A stretch of 64,000 nucleotides of DNA from Clostridiales bacterium Firm_04 (GCA_001603005.1 LVAJ01000037.1:1-64000), one strand, 5' to 3'. Counted from the stretch's first letter, positions 55,156 through 63,962 are shown. Translations and numbers: made by a program. The notes: generated from the sequence alone by a model not told the origin.

Positions 55156-55709
55156 AACCAGCCCTCCTTTTTGAGATAGGTCTTCAGCTTTTTGCGAACA
55201 CGCATCAGAGTGATCTTGACCTTGCTTTCAGAAACGCCGAATTTTCCGGCGATCTCGGAGACCGGTGTCAGGCGGGTATAGCGCTCAACAAAAATGGTGC
55301 GCGCATCGGATGAGAGCCCGTCGAGGAACTGCATGATCGTCGATTGCAGCATTTTTGCATTCAGCACTTCCTCCAGGTCTTCTTTTGCAGGCACGATTTC
55401 AGCGAGCTCATCAAGCGCCGCGGTACGCTCCCCACCGCCTCTTTTCGCCGTTTTCCGGAGGCTGAGCTTGTCAAGAGCACAGTTTCTGGTTGCCGCAGAA
55501 AGATAAGCGAGCAGATTGTCAGGCTGTGCCGACGGGAATGTATTCCATACCCGCAGCCACATGTCATTGACGGCTTCTTCAGCGTCCTCCTTGCTGTTCA
55601 GTACGCGGAGGGCGATCTGATAACAGCCGCGTCCGTATTGTGCCTGTGCTGCAGCGATTGCGCGCTCATCGCGGTCAGCAAAGAGCTTCAGAATTGTTTG
55701 ATCGTCCAT
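55152..55709 (-). CDS. ECF-type RNA polymerase sigma factor (module 2)
   Basis: 185 residues; start 55709 follows TTAGGAGG. Region 2 carries KEDAEEAVNDMWLRVWNTFP and region 4 carries EIAGKFGVSESKVKITLMRVRKKL. It is a close paralogue of the module 3 sigma (shared YGRGC, NDMWLRVWN, DARTIFVERYT) and more distant from module 1. The GTAACC/GTCT boxes at 55743-55769 lie ~35 bp upstream. It overlaps its membrane partner by 4 bp. Confidence 0.92.
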   Translation of the reverse strand: MDDQTILKLFADRDERAIAAAQAQYGRGCYQIALRVLNSKEDAEEAVNDMWLRVWNTFPSAQPDNLLAYLSAATRNCALDKLSLRKTAKRGGGERTAALDELAEIVPAKEDLEEVLNAKMLQSTIMQFLDGLSSDARTIFVERYTRLTPVSEIAGKFGVSESKVKITLMRVRKKLKTYLKKEGWL

Positions 55710-55742
55710 CGGACCACCTCCTAATAATCTGTTCACCCATAG

Positions 55743-55769
55743 AGACGGCAAATTCCGATTTCCGGTTAC
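55743..55769 (-). promoter_or_regulatory. Candidate ECF-type autoregulatory promoter (module 2)
   Basis: On the minus strand GTAACC (55764-55769) and GTCT (55743-55746) are 17 bp apart, as at the other two paralogous sigma genes. Confidence 0.7.
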
Positions 55770-55825
55770 ACCTGTTTCCGGGATTTTTTCAGCAGACGCA
55801 ATTGCCGTCCGGATGCGGGAAACAG

Positions 55826-55857
55826 ACGGGACCGGAGTGCTTCCGCTCCGATCCCGT
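55826..55857 (-). terminator. Terminator after the LRR-dockerin gene
   Basis: ACGGGATCGGAG pairs with CTCCGGTCCCGT on the minus strand; CTGTTT follows. Read-through into the sigma gene is possible. Confidence 0.7.
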
Positions 55858-55863
55858 TTGCGG

Positions 55864-57777
55864 TTATTGGAGAAGTGCCTGCTTCAACAGCGTGAGATCC
55901 TTTGCATCGACGGAATGATCGCCGTTCATGTCAGCCGCTTCCGGATCGACCGGATCGCTGTCCGGCATTCCGAGCAGCCACTTTTGCAGCAGCACGGCAT
56001 CTGCTGTGTTCAGCGTACCGTCGCCGTTTGCATCGCCTGCAACTGCCGGTGTCGTTTCGGGTACGGTAGCTTTTGCAAATTCGCCCGTCCAGAACCGCAG
56101 GCTCCAGAGCGTGTTGTCCGTGCGGATGAAATAGACGTCGATCTCGCCGTATTCTTCATCTTCGGTCGCTGCAAGATAGGATTTGACGTCTGTGACGGAA
56201 ATGCGCTTGCCGTTGTACTGCATGGTCATCACGCCGTCATCTAGGATGCGGTAATCCGGCACAGAAAATGCGGATTCATATCTGCCGAGCCCGTATCCGG
56301 AGAACGAACCGGATTTCTTCTCATCGGAACCGGTGACCTCGCCGGGCGTCAGCGTGACGACTTTGCCGGTTTCCGCGGCATGCGCAGTGCCGTCCGATGT
56401 GATGTAGACGCAGCCGTATGTGAAATGGTCGTAATCGCGATAGCCGACAAACACAACATCGGTTGCCTTCTTCCGGACGGTCGGTGCGCCGCTGCCGAGA
56501 CGGCTCACGCTCCAGAGCACATGGTTCTCATCAATGAAATTATCATTTTTATCGCCGATGATGTTTTTGATACCGGTTCCATAGACCTGATAGGACGGAA
56601 TGCTGATATCGCCCTCTTTGGTATAGGCCGTGCGGATCAGCATGACCTCGCCTTCATCGGAAATGTAGTACATAGAGGAGTTTTCGGGGAAATCCGCTGC
56701 ATGCCCGCTGATCAGATCCCAGAATAATCTGCCCTCGTGCATCCGGCAGGTATAGAGCTTTCCGTCCTCGGTAATGCAGTCTGCGCCGCGGATCTTCTTG
56801 CCTTTCACCGGTTCGGTGCTGTCCGGCACAATGCCGTTGACGGTCACGGTTCCGTCTGTATGCAGCACGATATCTGCGCTGTGATACTGCCGGAACTCGT
56901 CATAGACCAGACCGTTCTGCCAGTTCGCGACATGCTCCTCGATCGGGGAAAGCCCGCCGTTTTGCAGCCGGAAGACGGTGCCGTTCTGCCGCACGACCGG
57001 CATGTTCGGCGCATAATACCATGATTCCAGCACATCCGGCGCTTCAACCGGTTCCTCTGTCGGCAGCTCATGATCTATGCGCACACCGACACGGATCGTA
57101 CCGGTGTAGATCACCTCATCGCGGCAGGAGACCGTATACGTCGTTTCACCGATTTCCAGTCCCACAACAGGAAACGCCGACATGCCGTTCGGATTGCCGT
57201 ATGTGTCGTCAAAGCAGGCGATATCCGGATTTTCGATTTCGATTGAGAATGCATCGCTGTCCAGTATGCGGCAGGGTGTTCCGCCGATCAGTGCGGCATA
57301 GCCGACCTCGGTATCCGCATCATGAAATTTCAGCAGCTCCAGCCGCTGTTCATCTGTGATCTGATCCATTTCATTGAGATAGAGCGTATTCAGATCGAGC
57401 TCCTTGATGACGGAAATATCCGTGACATTCGGCATTTTGTAGAGTCCGAGCGTGACCAGTCCCTTGCAGTCTGCCAGCGGGGAGAGGTCGCTGATCTCGC
57501 CCTCGGAAAGCCACAGTGCTTTCAGATTTCCGGCTTTCGCGAGGAAATCAAGCGATGTGACATTTTCCAGATTCACTTCCAGCACTTCGGCTGCCTGAAA
57601 TTCTTCCGCAGTGATGACACCGTCCTTGTCCGGATCGTAGACCTCCGCTTCGATCAACTGGGAATAGACCGCCTCCTCGATGTCAACGGGCACGGGTGTT
57701 TCGGCGGCGGCAGCGGTGAGCGGGCAGGCGGCAAGCAGCATAGCGGCTGCGGTGCCGATCGCAAACAAACGCTTCAT
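55864..57777 (-). CDS. Secreted leucine-rich-repeat protein with C-terminal dockerin
   Basis: 637 residues. ATG at 57777 follows AGGAGGT and opens a signal peptide (MKRLFAIGTAAAMLLAACPL; a Cys near position 20 could be a lipobox but the fit is weak). Residues ~50-160 hold leucine-rich repeats of the internalin type (SLDFLAKAGNLKALWLSEG, LSPLADCKGLVTLGL). The middle (~260-540) has repeated beta-propeller-like segments (DGTVTVNG, DGTAHAAETG) of unknown function. The C-terminal dockerin (~570-637) has DANGDGTLNTADAV and DMNGDHSVDAKDLT. No catalytic motif; binding or adhesion is inferred. Confidence 0.85.
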   Translation of the reverse strand: MKRLFAIGTAAAMLLAACPLTAAAAETPVPVDIEEAVYSQLIEAEVYDPDKDGVITAEEFQAAEVLEVNLENVTSLDFLAKAGNLKALWLSEGEISDLSPLADCKGLVTLGLYKMPNVTDISVIKELDLNTLYLNEMDQITDEQRLELLKFHDADTEVGYAALIGGTPCRILDSDAFSIEIENPDIACFDDTYGNPNGMSAFPVVGLEIGETTYTVSCRDEVIYTGTIRVGVRIDHELPTEEPVEAPDVLESWYYAPNMPVVRQNGTVFRLQNGGLSPIEEHVANWQNGLVYDEFRQYHSADIVLHTDGTVTVNGIVPDSTEPVKGKKIRGADCITEDGKLYTCRMHEGRLFWDLISGHAADFPENSSMYYISDEGEVMLIRTAYTKEGDISIPSYQVYGTGIKNIIGDKNDNFIDENHVLWSVSRLGSGAPTVRKKATDVVFVGYRDYDHFTYGCVYITSDGTAHAAETGKVVTLTPGEVTGSDEKKSGSFSGYGLGRYESAFSVPDYRILDDGVMTMQYNGKRISVTDVKSYLAATEDEEYGEIDVYFIRTDNTLWSLRFWTGEFAKATVPETTPAVAGDANGDGTLNTADAVLLQKWLLGMPDSDPVDPEAADMNGDHSVDAKDLTLLKQALLQ

Positions 57778-57848
57778 AATGATACCTCCTGTATGGTTCA
57801 GACGGTGCGGCATCTGCACGGAGCGCTGCACCGTTTTTTATTTCTTAT

Positions 57849-57877
57849 ATCATACCACAAACAGCATGAAAAATCAA
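57849..57877 (-). promoter_or_regulatory. Sigma-A promoter of the LRR-dockerin gene
   Basis: TTGATT (57872-57877) and TATGAT (57849-57854), 17 bp apart. The -35 abuts a family 1 repeat, as at 21254 and 52889. Confidence 0.75.
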
Positions 57878-58065
57878 GCGGGCGCGGAGCCCGCGCCGGC
57901 ATTTTCCTCCGGGAGCCGGTTTCGCGGACTGTCCCCGCATTTGCAGCACACGCCGCTATTCGCGGCTTCTGTGGCGTAACTGCTCCCAGCAGATTGCGCT
58001 CCGCATACGCAATAGAACGCACAACTGCGTTTCCGCAAACGCAACCGGTGCGCACAGGATGCGTT
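57878..58065 (+). repeat. Family 1 intergenic repeat, copy
   Basis: GCGGGCGCGGAGCCCGCG, CTCCGGGAGCCGGTTTCGCG, GCGGCTTCTGTGGCGTAACT, CTCCGCATACGCAA, CGCAAACGCAACCGGTGCGC, CACAGGATGCG: same order as the copy at 52896-53160. No gene is seen between 57778 and 58114. Confidence 0.85.
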
Positions 58066-58114
58066 GTGCGTAATTTGGCTCCATTCCAAAATCATCGCGA
58101 AACATACCGCGCTT

Positions 58115-59287
58115 TTACGCTTCACGATTTGCCAGAACATTATAATAATCATCCGGCACATCCGCAAGCCCGTCCCCGAAGTCGGCGCGGTTCCCGCCCG
58201 CCGTGATCTCCGTAAACCAGCCGTCCACCACATACATTTTCCGTTCCGGATCCGGCACCCCGTAGGGCTGATCGAGATACAGCGTGTTGTCGAGGAACCG
58301 GTTCTGATGCCCCCAGCCCTCTGCCTGCTCGTGGAGCTCGAACGCCGCAACGATCTTCGGATTGCCGTTGCGGTAGCCGGTATTGTCATGCACAAAGCAG
58401 CCGTTTCCCGCAATATCGACAAAGCTTCCGGCATAGTTTTCACCGGTCATGCCGTCGCCGTAAAAGGTACATCCGGCAATTTCCGTTCCGGTCGTGTACT
58501 CCTTGACATCGACATGCTCCGCGGCAACATTTTTGAACACGCAGTCCAGCACCTTGTTGTTGTCGCATTTGTAGTCGAATCCGGTCGTGGATTTCGCGCT
58601 GCCGATGTAGACGCCTTCGCCGTAGCCGGGCGAAACCAGTCCCGTATCGTGAATGCTGCATGCCTGCACGGTGCAGTCGGAGCTGCCGTCCCGCAGCGCG
58701 ATCGCTTCGGCGCCGGTTTTGCAGATCTCGCAGTTCCGGATCACCGAATGATCGGAATGATCGAGCACAATGCCCTTCTGCGCGTTCGTGACGATCAGAT
58801 GATCGAGCACCCAGTAATCGCCCTTGATGTGCAGCACATAACCGTTCTGAACGTCCGAGCCGGTCAGTACGGGCGGATCGTCCGGATCGGCGGCGGTCAG
58901 CGTGACCGGTGTCTCTGCGGTGCCGGCGGCATCCGTGTCGATCTTCTGCGCGCCCTGATAGCCGGTGTAGTCGTAAGTTCCGGCTGCAACGCGGATCACA
59001 TCGCCGGGTTTTGCGCCGCGCATCGCCGTGAACAGCTCCGCAATGTCATGTACCTCGACCGTCCGCACCGGCTGCGATGCACTGCCGCGTTTCAGGAGCG
59101 TCAGGTCAGCAGCGTTCAGGACGCCGTCGCGGTTTCTGTCTGCGGATGCGGCATCGGTCAACGCAGCATCCGGCTTTGCGAGCAGCCAGTCCTGCAATTC
59201 CATGATCTCCGGCGCTGCCGCATGCACCGGCAGTGCGCAGCAGGTCAGTGCCGCTGCAAACAGCACTGCGATTCGTTGCTTTTTCAT
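58115..59287 (-). CDS. Secreted right-handed beta-helix protein with N-terminal dockerin-like segment
   Basis: 390 residues. ATG at 59287 follows GAGGTGATTC and opens a signal peptide (MKKQRIAVLFAAALTCCALP). A short dockerin-like region (~40-70; DRNRDGVLNAADLT, with a degenerate first loop DWLLAKPDAALTDA) precedes a parallel beta-helix (~80-370) with repeating N-G/I-V-L-x and DHSDHSVIRNCEI-type turns. Polysaccharide lyases (PL1/9-like) and GH families use this fold; no catalytic triad is clear. Probably acts on pectin-like polymers. Confidence 0.82.
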   Translation of the reverse strand: MKKQRIAVLFAAALTCCALPVHAAAPEIMELQDWLLAKPDAALTDAASADRNRDGVLNAADLTLLKRGSASQPVRTVEVHDIAELFTAMRGAKPGDVIRVAAGTYDYTGYQGAQKIDTDAAGTAETPVTLTAADPDDPPVLTGSDVQNGYVLHIKGDYWVLDHLIVTNAQKGIVLDHSDHSVIRNCEICKTGAEAIALRDGSSDCTVQACSIHDTGLVSPGYGEGVYIGSAKSTTGFDYKCDNNKVLDCVFKNVAAEHVDVKEYTTGTEIAGCTFYGDGMTGENYAGSFVDIAGNGCFVHDNTGYRNGNPKIVAAFELHEQAEGWGHQNRFLDNTLYLDQPYGVPDPERKMYVVDGWFTEITAGGNRADFGDGLADVPDDYYNVLANREA

Positions 59288-59306
59288 CAGAATCACCTCA
59301 TTTTAC

Positions 59307-59335
59307 AAAAAAGCGCCGTGACAGAACACAGCGCT
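59307..59335 (-). terminator. Intrinsic terminator of the esterase gene
   Basis: AGCGCTGTG pairs with CACGGCGCT on the minus strand, followed by TTTTTTG. It lies just past the stop at 59342. Confidence 0.8.
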
Positions 59336-59341
59336 TCATGT

Positions 59342-60211
59342 TTATCTTTCGTCTGCAAGCGCCGAGAAGAACGCGCATTCCGCATCGTTGAGCGCCTTTG
59401 CAGCATCCAGCCGGATATTGCAGTGGAACACATGTCCGAGCGGGTTCTGTTCATCGCCGCAAACCTGACCGGTATGCCGGATGCCGCGGCGTTCCAGCAC
59501 GGGCAGCAGCTTTTTCGGTTCTTCGCGGAGAAAATCCGCGGTTGCTGTCATGACATAGCACGGCGGGAATGCAGGCGTAATAAAATCAAGGATATGCAGA
59601 TTCCGCAGCGCGGTATCCGGATCCTGTTTCGGCAGAAAATCGAGTAGATCCTGCTTTTTATCCAATGTGCTGTATAGTCCGCAGTTCAGTCCGAGCCCGC
59701 GCAGACGCAGCCCCTCCGGCGGCAAAAAGCTGAATTTTGCCGCATATGCCGGATTCGTCAGGATGCATGCATAGACCGCAATGCCGAGCGCGCCGGCAGA
59801 ATCGCCGACTGCAAAGATGCGATCCGTGTCAAAGCCGTACTGCTCTGCATGCGCCATGATCCAGTGAAACACATCATTGGTATCCTCGAACGGCGCCGGA
59901 AAGCGGTATTTCGGCGCAAGGCGGTAGTTGTAATTGACGACCGCAAAGCCGTGCTCCGCGAGCGACATGCAGTAATACTGATAGACCTCTTTGGTGCCGT
60001 AAACCCAGCCGCCGCCGTGAAAGCTGACGATCACAGGCAGCTTTCCCGCAGCCTGCTTCGGGCGGTAGACATCGAGCGTGTGCCATTTCGGATCCTGCCC
60101 GTAGCGCAGATCATCATGCCGTTCGATGCTGTCCGGCGTTGTCAGACCGGCATCGCGGGCAGTATCGCTTTTCTTGCACATATGCCGGAAAATATAGCTC
60201 TGTAAAGACAT
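59342..60211 (-). CDS. Alpha/beta hydrolase, HSL-like esterase
   Basis: 289 residues; oxyanion motif HGGGW (~67), nucleophile GDSAG (~140), acid Asp in TATADFLREEPKK and His in GHVFH near the C-terminus. No signal peptide, so it acts inside the cell, perhaps deacetylating imported oligosaccharides. Start 60211 follows GGAGGGTTCC. Own consensus promoter; not part of the neighbouring operons. Confidence 0.9.
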   Translation of the reverse strand: MSLQSYIFRHMCKKSDTARDAGLTTPDSIERHDDLRYGQDPKWHTLDVYRPKQAAGKLPVIVSFHGGGWVYGTKEVYQYYCMSLAEHGFAVVNYNYRLAPKYRFPAPFEDTNDVFHWIMAHAEQYGFDTDRIFAVGDSAGALGIAVYACILTNPAYAAKFSFLPPEGLRLRGLGLNCGLYSTLDKKQDLLDFLPKQDPDTALRNLHILDFITPAFPPCYVMTATADFLREEPKKLLPVLERRGIRHTGQVCGDEQNPLGHVFHCNIRLDAAKALNDAECAFFSALADER

Positions 60212-60289
60212 TGGAACCCTCCTGCGGCGAATGATCGGCGCACAATGAAACCGGCGGCAGCCGCGGTCAGACCGTGCTCTCTGATTATG

Positions 60290-60318
60290 ATTATAGCATG
60301 CGCACCGGCGGTTGTCAA
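60290..60318 (-). promoter_or_regulatory. Sigma-A promoter of the esterase gene
   Basis: TTGACA (60313-60318) and TATAAT (60290-60295), 17 bp apart on the minus strand. Confidence 0.9.
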
Positions 60319-60336
60319 GGCATTTCGGAGCAGACA

Positions 60337-60375
60337 GAAAAAGCAGGAGAAAGCATCTGCGATCTCCTGCTTTTG
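60337..60375 (-). terminator. Terminator of the PASTA anti-sigma operon
   Basis: AAGCAGGAG pairs with CTCCTGCTT on the minus strand, followed by TTT. Confidence 0.8.
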
Positions 60376-60387
60376 TGCTGATGGCTT

Positions 60388-62739
60388 TTACTTTGCTTCC
60401 AGTGCAGCAAATGCTGCTTCAAAGTCGCTGCTGATCATTTCAACTGTCTGATTCTCGAAATCAATACGGTATTCACCGATCAGAACGCCCTTGCTGCCGC
60501 CGGTGGCAAGGAACAGCTTGAACGTGCCGCAGCCGCAGCCGGTGACATTCATGGTGACTGTTCCGTTTGCCTGCTCGGCATCGAACTGCTCCAATGCAAG
60601 GTCATAGGAACCGTCCGGCAGATCATCCGAGTAACCGATGATCGAATACTCGCCGGTGTGTCCGGTCGGGACGGAAAGCTCGAAGCGGAGCAGCTTCTTC
60701 GTTCCGAGTCCGTTGGAGACCTCGACAGGGATCGTGTTGCCCTTGGCGATCGGTTCGCCTGCATCAAACGGCTGATAGCAGACCGTGCCTGCGGGCAGTG
60801 CGTTCGTGACCTCGATCATTTCCAGCTGAATGCCTGCCTGTGCTGCAAGTTCCTGTGCTTCTTCCCAAGTATGGTTCGTGAGCGCCGGCAGCGGGGCAGT
60901 GACCGCCGCGAATGCATCTTCGATGCTGCCGCTGATGAGAGAATAGGTCTGATTGTTGAAGTCGATGCGGTAGGTGCCGATCGCAGCCTGTTCTCCTGTG
61001 GTGAGATTGACATAGACCACTTCGTAGTCTTTGACGCCTGCGCCGAAGAAGTAAGCTTGGAATCCGGTCCATATGTCTGCTGATTCCTGTTCTCCCGTGC
61101 GGTTTCCGTTTTCATCCAGCTCATAGAGCTCTACTTGCAGATTGTTCAGCGGCGCCGGAATTTCAGTGTGGTTATCCGAAAGGTAGGGATGTGTATCCAT
61201 GAACGGATATTTTTCCCAATAATTCTCATACGGTACGGAGAAGACAATTTCTTTCTTCTGACCGACGGAAACCGACAGCTCAATGACCTTGTTTTTCAAG
61301 CCCGGCTTTGTGCTCGCTTCCGTACCGGCTGCAATATCCTGTGCAACAACGGTTCCGACAGGCTTGTCGCTGGTGACTTCCTTCTCAAAGAGTGAAAGCG
61401 ACTTGTCGAGCTTTCTGGCTGCACGCTCCGCTTCTTCAAATGTCATGCCGGTGAAATCCGGAATCTCATAGATATCAGCAGGCTTTTCTGTCCGGCTGAC
61501 CTTGCTGATCGCACTCGCAAAGTCCTCGCTGACCGTTGTGATCTTCTTCTTGTCATAGTCGATATGATATTTGCCGATCACAGCACAATCTGTCAGCTTG
61601 CTGAGATCCAGCGTTTCAGGGAACGAGTAGTACTGTCCGCGTGCGATCACTGCGGTCACATCAACCGTTCCCGTACTGGTCAGGTTCAGCTTGATCACAT
61701 GATCCGGAATCGTTGCCGGATTCACGTGTTTGCCGAAATGCATGCCATAGATCAAATCGTCCGGCGTAATTTCAAAAAGCAGGCGGTTTGTGTTATGCAT
61801 TTCATAGACCTGATTGTTGCTGTCATAGAGCATGATCCCGAAGTCATCCAGCATATTCTGCTTATCCGCAGGAATATTCCACTTCAGTGTGACCTCATTG
61901 CCGCCGGTCGCGGTATAAACTTCAAATTCAGTGTTGACCGGTACCTTGGTTCCGGCAAATGTGAGCTGTTCAAGAACTGTGCCCTTCGCCTTCGGGCTGA
62001 CGCGCTCTGTTGCCTTGAGGCTGATCCGCAGAGACTTTGCAAGCTTCTGCGCTTCGGCAAACGACATTCCGGTGAAGTCCGGCAGTGTGACGGTTGTCGA
62101 TCTGTCCGCTGTCGGGATGACATTCACCTGACCGCCCGCGTTTCCGGTCGATTTGGAAGTGCTGCTGCCGGTATTCTTCGCGGTGGATTCCTGCTTGGTA
62201 TTCTTGGTGTTCTTGCTGGTTGTGCCGGTCGTTTTCGATGTGTTTGCTGTACCGGATGTCTTTGATGTGCCGGATGAACCGTTCTTTGTATTCTTCTGCG
62301 TCACAGCAGCGGTGGTCTTTACCGTGCTGCTGTTATCAGCAGTTGTCTTTGCTGTGCTGCCGTTATCAGCGGTAGTCTTTGCCGAGCTGCTGTTGTCAGC
62401 GGTAGTTTTTACAGTGCTCTTTTCATCGGTTTCTGCCGGTGCCGTTGTGACCGCAGCGGCATCTGCCTGCTCCGGCGCGGTTTCCGGCTCATCCAGTGCA
62501 AGCTGTTCCGTGATATCGCTGTTTGCAATTGTCATGAGGTCCGGTTCTTTCGGCATGAGTGCTGCCACGGATACGCAAAGGCAAGCTGCGGCAGCGCCGG
62601 CAGTCAGAAGGATCGGTTTCATCCCGATTCTGCGGCTGCGCTGTTTGGTTGCCTGCGCCTGTGCGACACGTTCCCTGACTTCAGCAGTATATTTGCTGTC
62701 AACCGTTTGCAGTGTATGAAGAAGCTGCTGTTCCGTCAT
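60388..62739 (-). CDS. Membrane anti-sigma-like protein with PASTA repeats (module 3)
   Basis: 783 residues, overlapping the sigma gene by 4 bp (ATGA). The cytoplasmic head (~1-38) resembles module 2. One span lies at ~41-62 (PILLTAGAAAACLCVSVAAL). A long Thr/Ser/Lys stalk with TTADNSS-type repeats follows (~100-210). The exported part has three PASTA-like domains (~217-280, ~430-495 and ~630-690; LPDFTGMSFAEAQKLAKSL, IPDFTGMTFEEAERAARKL). Each is followed by a beta-rich unit closing with IG.Y.IDF.NQT-like strands. PASTA domains bind peptidoglycan fragments, so wall status may be sensed. The coupling and paralogy support an anti-sigma role. Confidence 0.78.
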   Translation of the reverse strand: MTEQQLLHTLQTVDSKYTAEVRERVAQAQATKQRSRRIGMKPILLTAGAAAACLCVSVAALMPKEPDLMTIANSDITEQLALDEPETAPEQADAAAVTTAPAETDEKSTVKTTADNSSSAKTTADNGSTAKTTADNSSTVKTTAAVTQKNTKNGSSGTSKTSGTANTSKTTGTTSKNTKNTKQESTAKNTGSSTSKSTGNAGGQVNVIPTADRSTTVTLPDFTGMSFAEAQKLAKSLRISLKATERVSPKAKGTVLEQLTFAGTKVPVNTEFEVYTATGGNEVTLKWNIPADKQNMLDDFGIMLYDSNNQVYEMHNTNRLLFEITPDDLIYGMHFGKHVNPATIPDHVIKLNLTSTGTVDVTAVIARGQYYSFPETLDLSKLTDCAVIGKYHIDYDKKKITTVSEDFASAISKVSRTEKPADIYEIPDFTGMTFEEAERAARKLDKSLSLFEKEVTSDKPVGTVVAQDIAAGTEASTKPGLKNKVIELSVSVGQKKEIVFSVPYENYWEKYPFMDTHPYLSDNHTEIPAPLNNLQVELYELDENGNRTGEQESADIWTGFQAYFFGAGVKDYEVVYVNLTTGEQAAIGTYRIDFNNQTYSLISGSIEDAFAAVTAPLPALTNHTWEEAQELAAQAGIQLEMIEVTNALPAGTVCYQPFDAGEPIAKGNTIPVEVSNGLGTKKLLRFELSVPTGHTGEYSIIGYSDDLPDGSYDLALEQFDAEQANGTVTMNVTGCGCGTFKLFLATGGSKGVLIGEYRIDFENQTVEMISSDFEAAFAALEAK

Positions 62740-63293
62740 ACGAACCCCTCCTTTTTGAGAAAAGCTTTGAGTTTCTTGCGGGTGCGCAGCAGTGAAACCT
62801 TGACCTTGCTTTCACTGATGCAAAATTCTTCTGCAATTTCCGTGATCGGTTTGAGATTTGTGTAGCGCTCCACAAAAATCGTTCGCGCATCTGCCGGAAG
62901 ACCATCCAGAAAGCGTTCGATCGCCGCACGCAGCAGATGATAGTCCAGCGCTTCCTCGACGGATTCGCCGGATGCAACACAAAAGGCGAGTTCTTCCAGC
63001 GCGCACGGCGTTTCACCGCCGCCCCGCTTTTGTGCTTTTCCTGCTTCGATGCGGTTCAGGGCACAGTTCCGGACTGACGCAGAGAGAAATGCGAACAGAT
63101 TTTCCGGCTGAGCCGGCGGAATGGCATTCCAGACACGCAGCCACATGTCATTCATCGTTTCCTCTGCGTCTTCCGCGTTTCCTAAAATGCTGAGTGCGAT
63201 TTTCCGGCAGCCACGACCGTATTTTTGATCCGCCTTTGAAATCGCGCTTTCGTCGCGCTGACAAAACAGCTCCATAATTGCTTGATCTGTCAT
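62736..63293 (-). CDS. ECF-type RNA polymerase sigma factor (module 3)
   Basis: 185 residues; ATG at 63293 follows AGAAAGGAAG. Region 2 has AEDAEETMNDMWLRVWNAIP, region 4 has EIAEEFCISESKVKVSLLRTRKKL. Closest relative is the module 2 sigma. It is preceded by an ECF-like box pair (63327-63353) and a sigma-A promoter (63478-63506). The two-promoter arrangement matches module 1. Confidence 0.92.
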   Translation of the reverse strand: MTDQAIMELFCQRDESAISKADQKYGRGCRKIALSILGNAEDAEETMNDMWLRVWNAIPPAQPENLFAFLSASVRNCALNRIEAGKAQKRGGGETPCALEELAFCVASGESVEEALDYHLLRAAIERFLDGLPADARTIFVERYTNLKPITEIAEEFCISESKVKVSLLRTRKKLKAFLKKEGFV

Positions 63294-63326
63294 CGGCTCA
63301 CTTCCTTTCTCCGTTCTTGCTATAAA

Positions 63327-63353
63327 AGACAGAAAAAACGGAATGCGCGTTAC
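63327..63353 (-). promoter_or_regulatory. Candidate ECF-type autoregulatory promoter (module 3)
   Basis: On the minus strand GTAACG (63348-63353) and GTCT (63327-63330) are 17 bp apart. Confidence 0.65.
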
Positions 63354-63477
63354 ACTTAAAAGAAAAAATGTTTTCAGCATCCCGGATCGCGGGAGAAACG
63401 GAGCCGGCAGATCGGGAGCATACGCCGGTGTGCCGGTTCTCTTTGTGCATCGGATGCGGAGTTCATATTCTGATACT

Positions 63478-63506
63478 ATTATAACAGCTTTTCGGGAAGC
63501 CGTCAA
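63478..63506 (-). promoter_or_regulatory. Sigma-A promoter of module 3
   Basis: TTGACG (63501-63506) and TATAAT (63478-63483), 17 bp apart on the minus strand. Confidence 0.75.
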
Positions 63507-63554
63507 CCGGCGTTTGAGATCGGGAGTGGCTGTTCAGGGATTTATTATTACGCA

Positions 63555-63785
63555 TCCGGCGCGCACCAGTATTAAAGTTTTGATCGAACTTTTTCAATAG
63601 TTCGCGGAGTCCAGAGGCAGAGCCTCTGGTCGCTCTCCGCAGAGAGCGAAACTCCCCTAGCGTTCAAGAGCTTGGCGGGCTTGGGGACTCCAGTTTGCCT
63701 TTGGCAAACTGAGCCGTTTTGCTTGCAAAACGTGTGCGATCAAGAAGTCCCCATTCCCAAATAGCATCCGCGAAGCGGATTCCTC
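63555..63785 (+). repeat. Family 2 hairpin-mosaic repeat, copy 2
   Basis: CGCGCACCAGTATTAAAGTT, GTCCAGAGGCAGAGCCTCTGG, a CTCTCCGCAGAGAG hairpin, GCGAAACTCCCCTAGCGTTC, GGCTTGGGGAC, hairpins GTTTGCCTTTGGCAAAC and CGTTTTGCTTGCAAAACG, then CCCCATTCCCAAATAGCATC and CGCGAAGCGGAT. The ~650 bp from 63294 to the window end holds only promoters and this element. Confidence 0.75.
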
Positions 63786-63934
63786 TTTTTTATGACTCCC
63801 TGTTTCGACCACTCCCTTGAGATCGCATGCAGCAGGTGAGATGCCGCGGCTTCTGCAAATCGGCAACTGCAACAAAGCAAATGCATAATCCGGCAGTTAG
63901 CTTTAGCTAATCTGCGGTTATTCCGCGATTTTGC

Positions 63935-63962
63935 TTGACATGCCGATGAAAAGCGGTATAAT
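63935..63962 (+). promoter_or_regulatory. Sigma-A promoter reading out of the window
   Basis: TTGACA (63935-63940) and TATAAT (63957-63962), 16 bp apart. Any gene it drives starts beyond position 64000. Confidence 0.75.
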
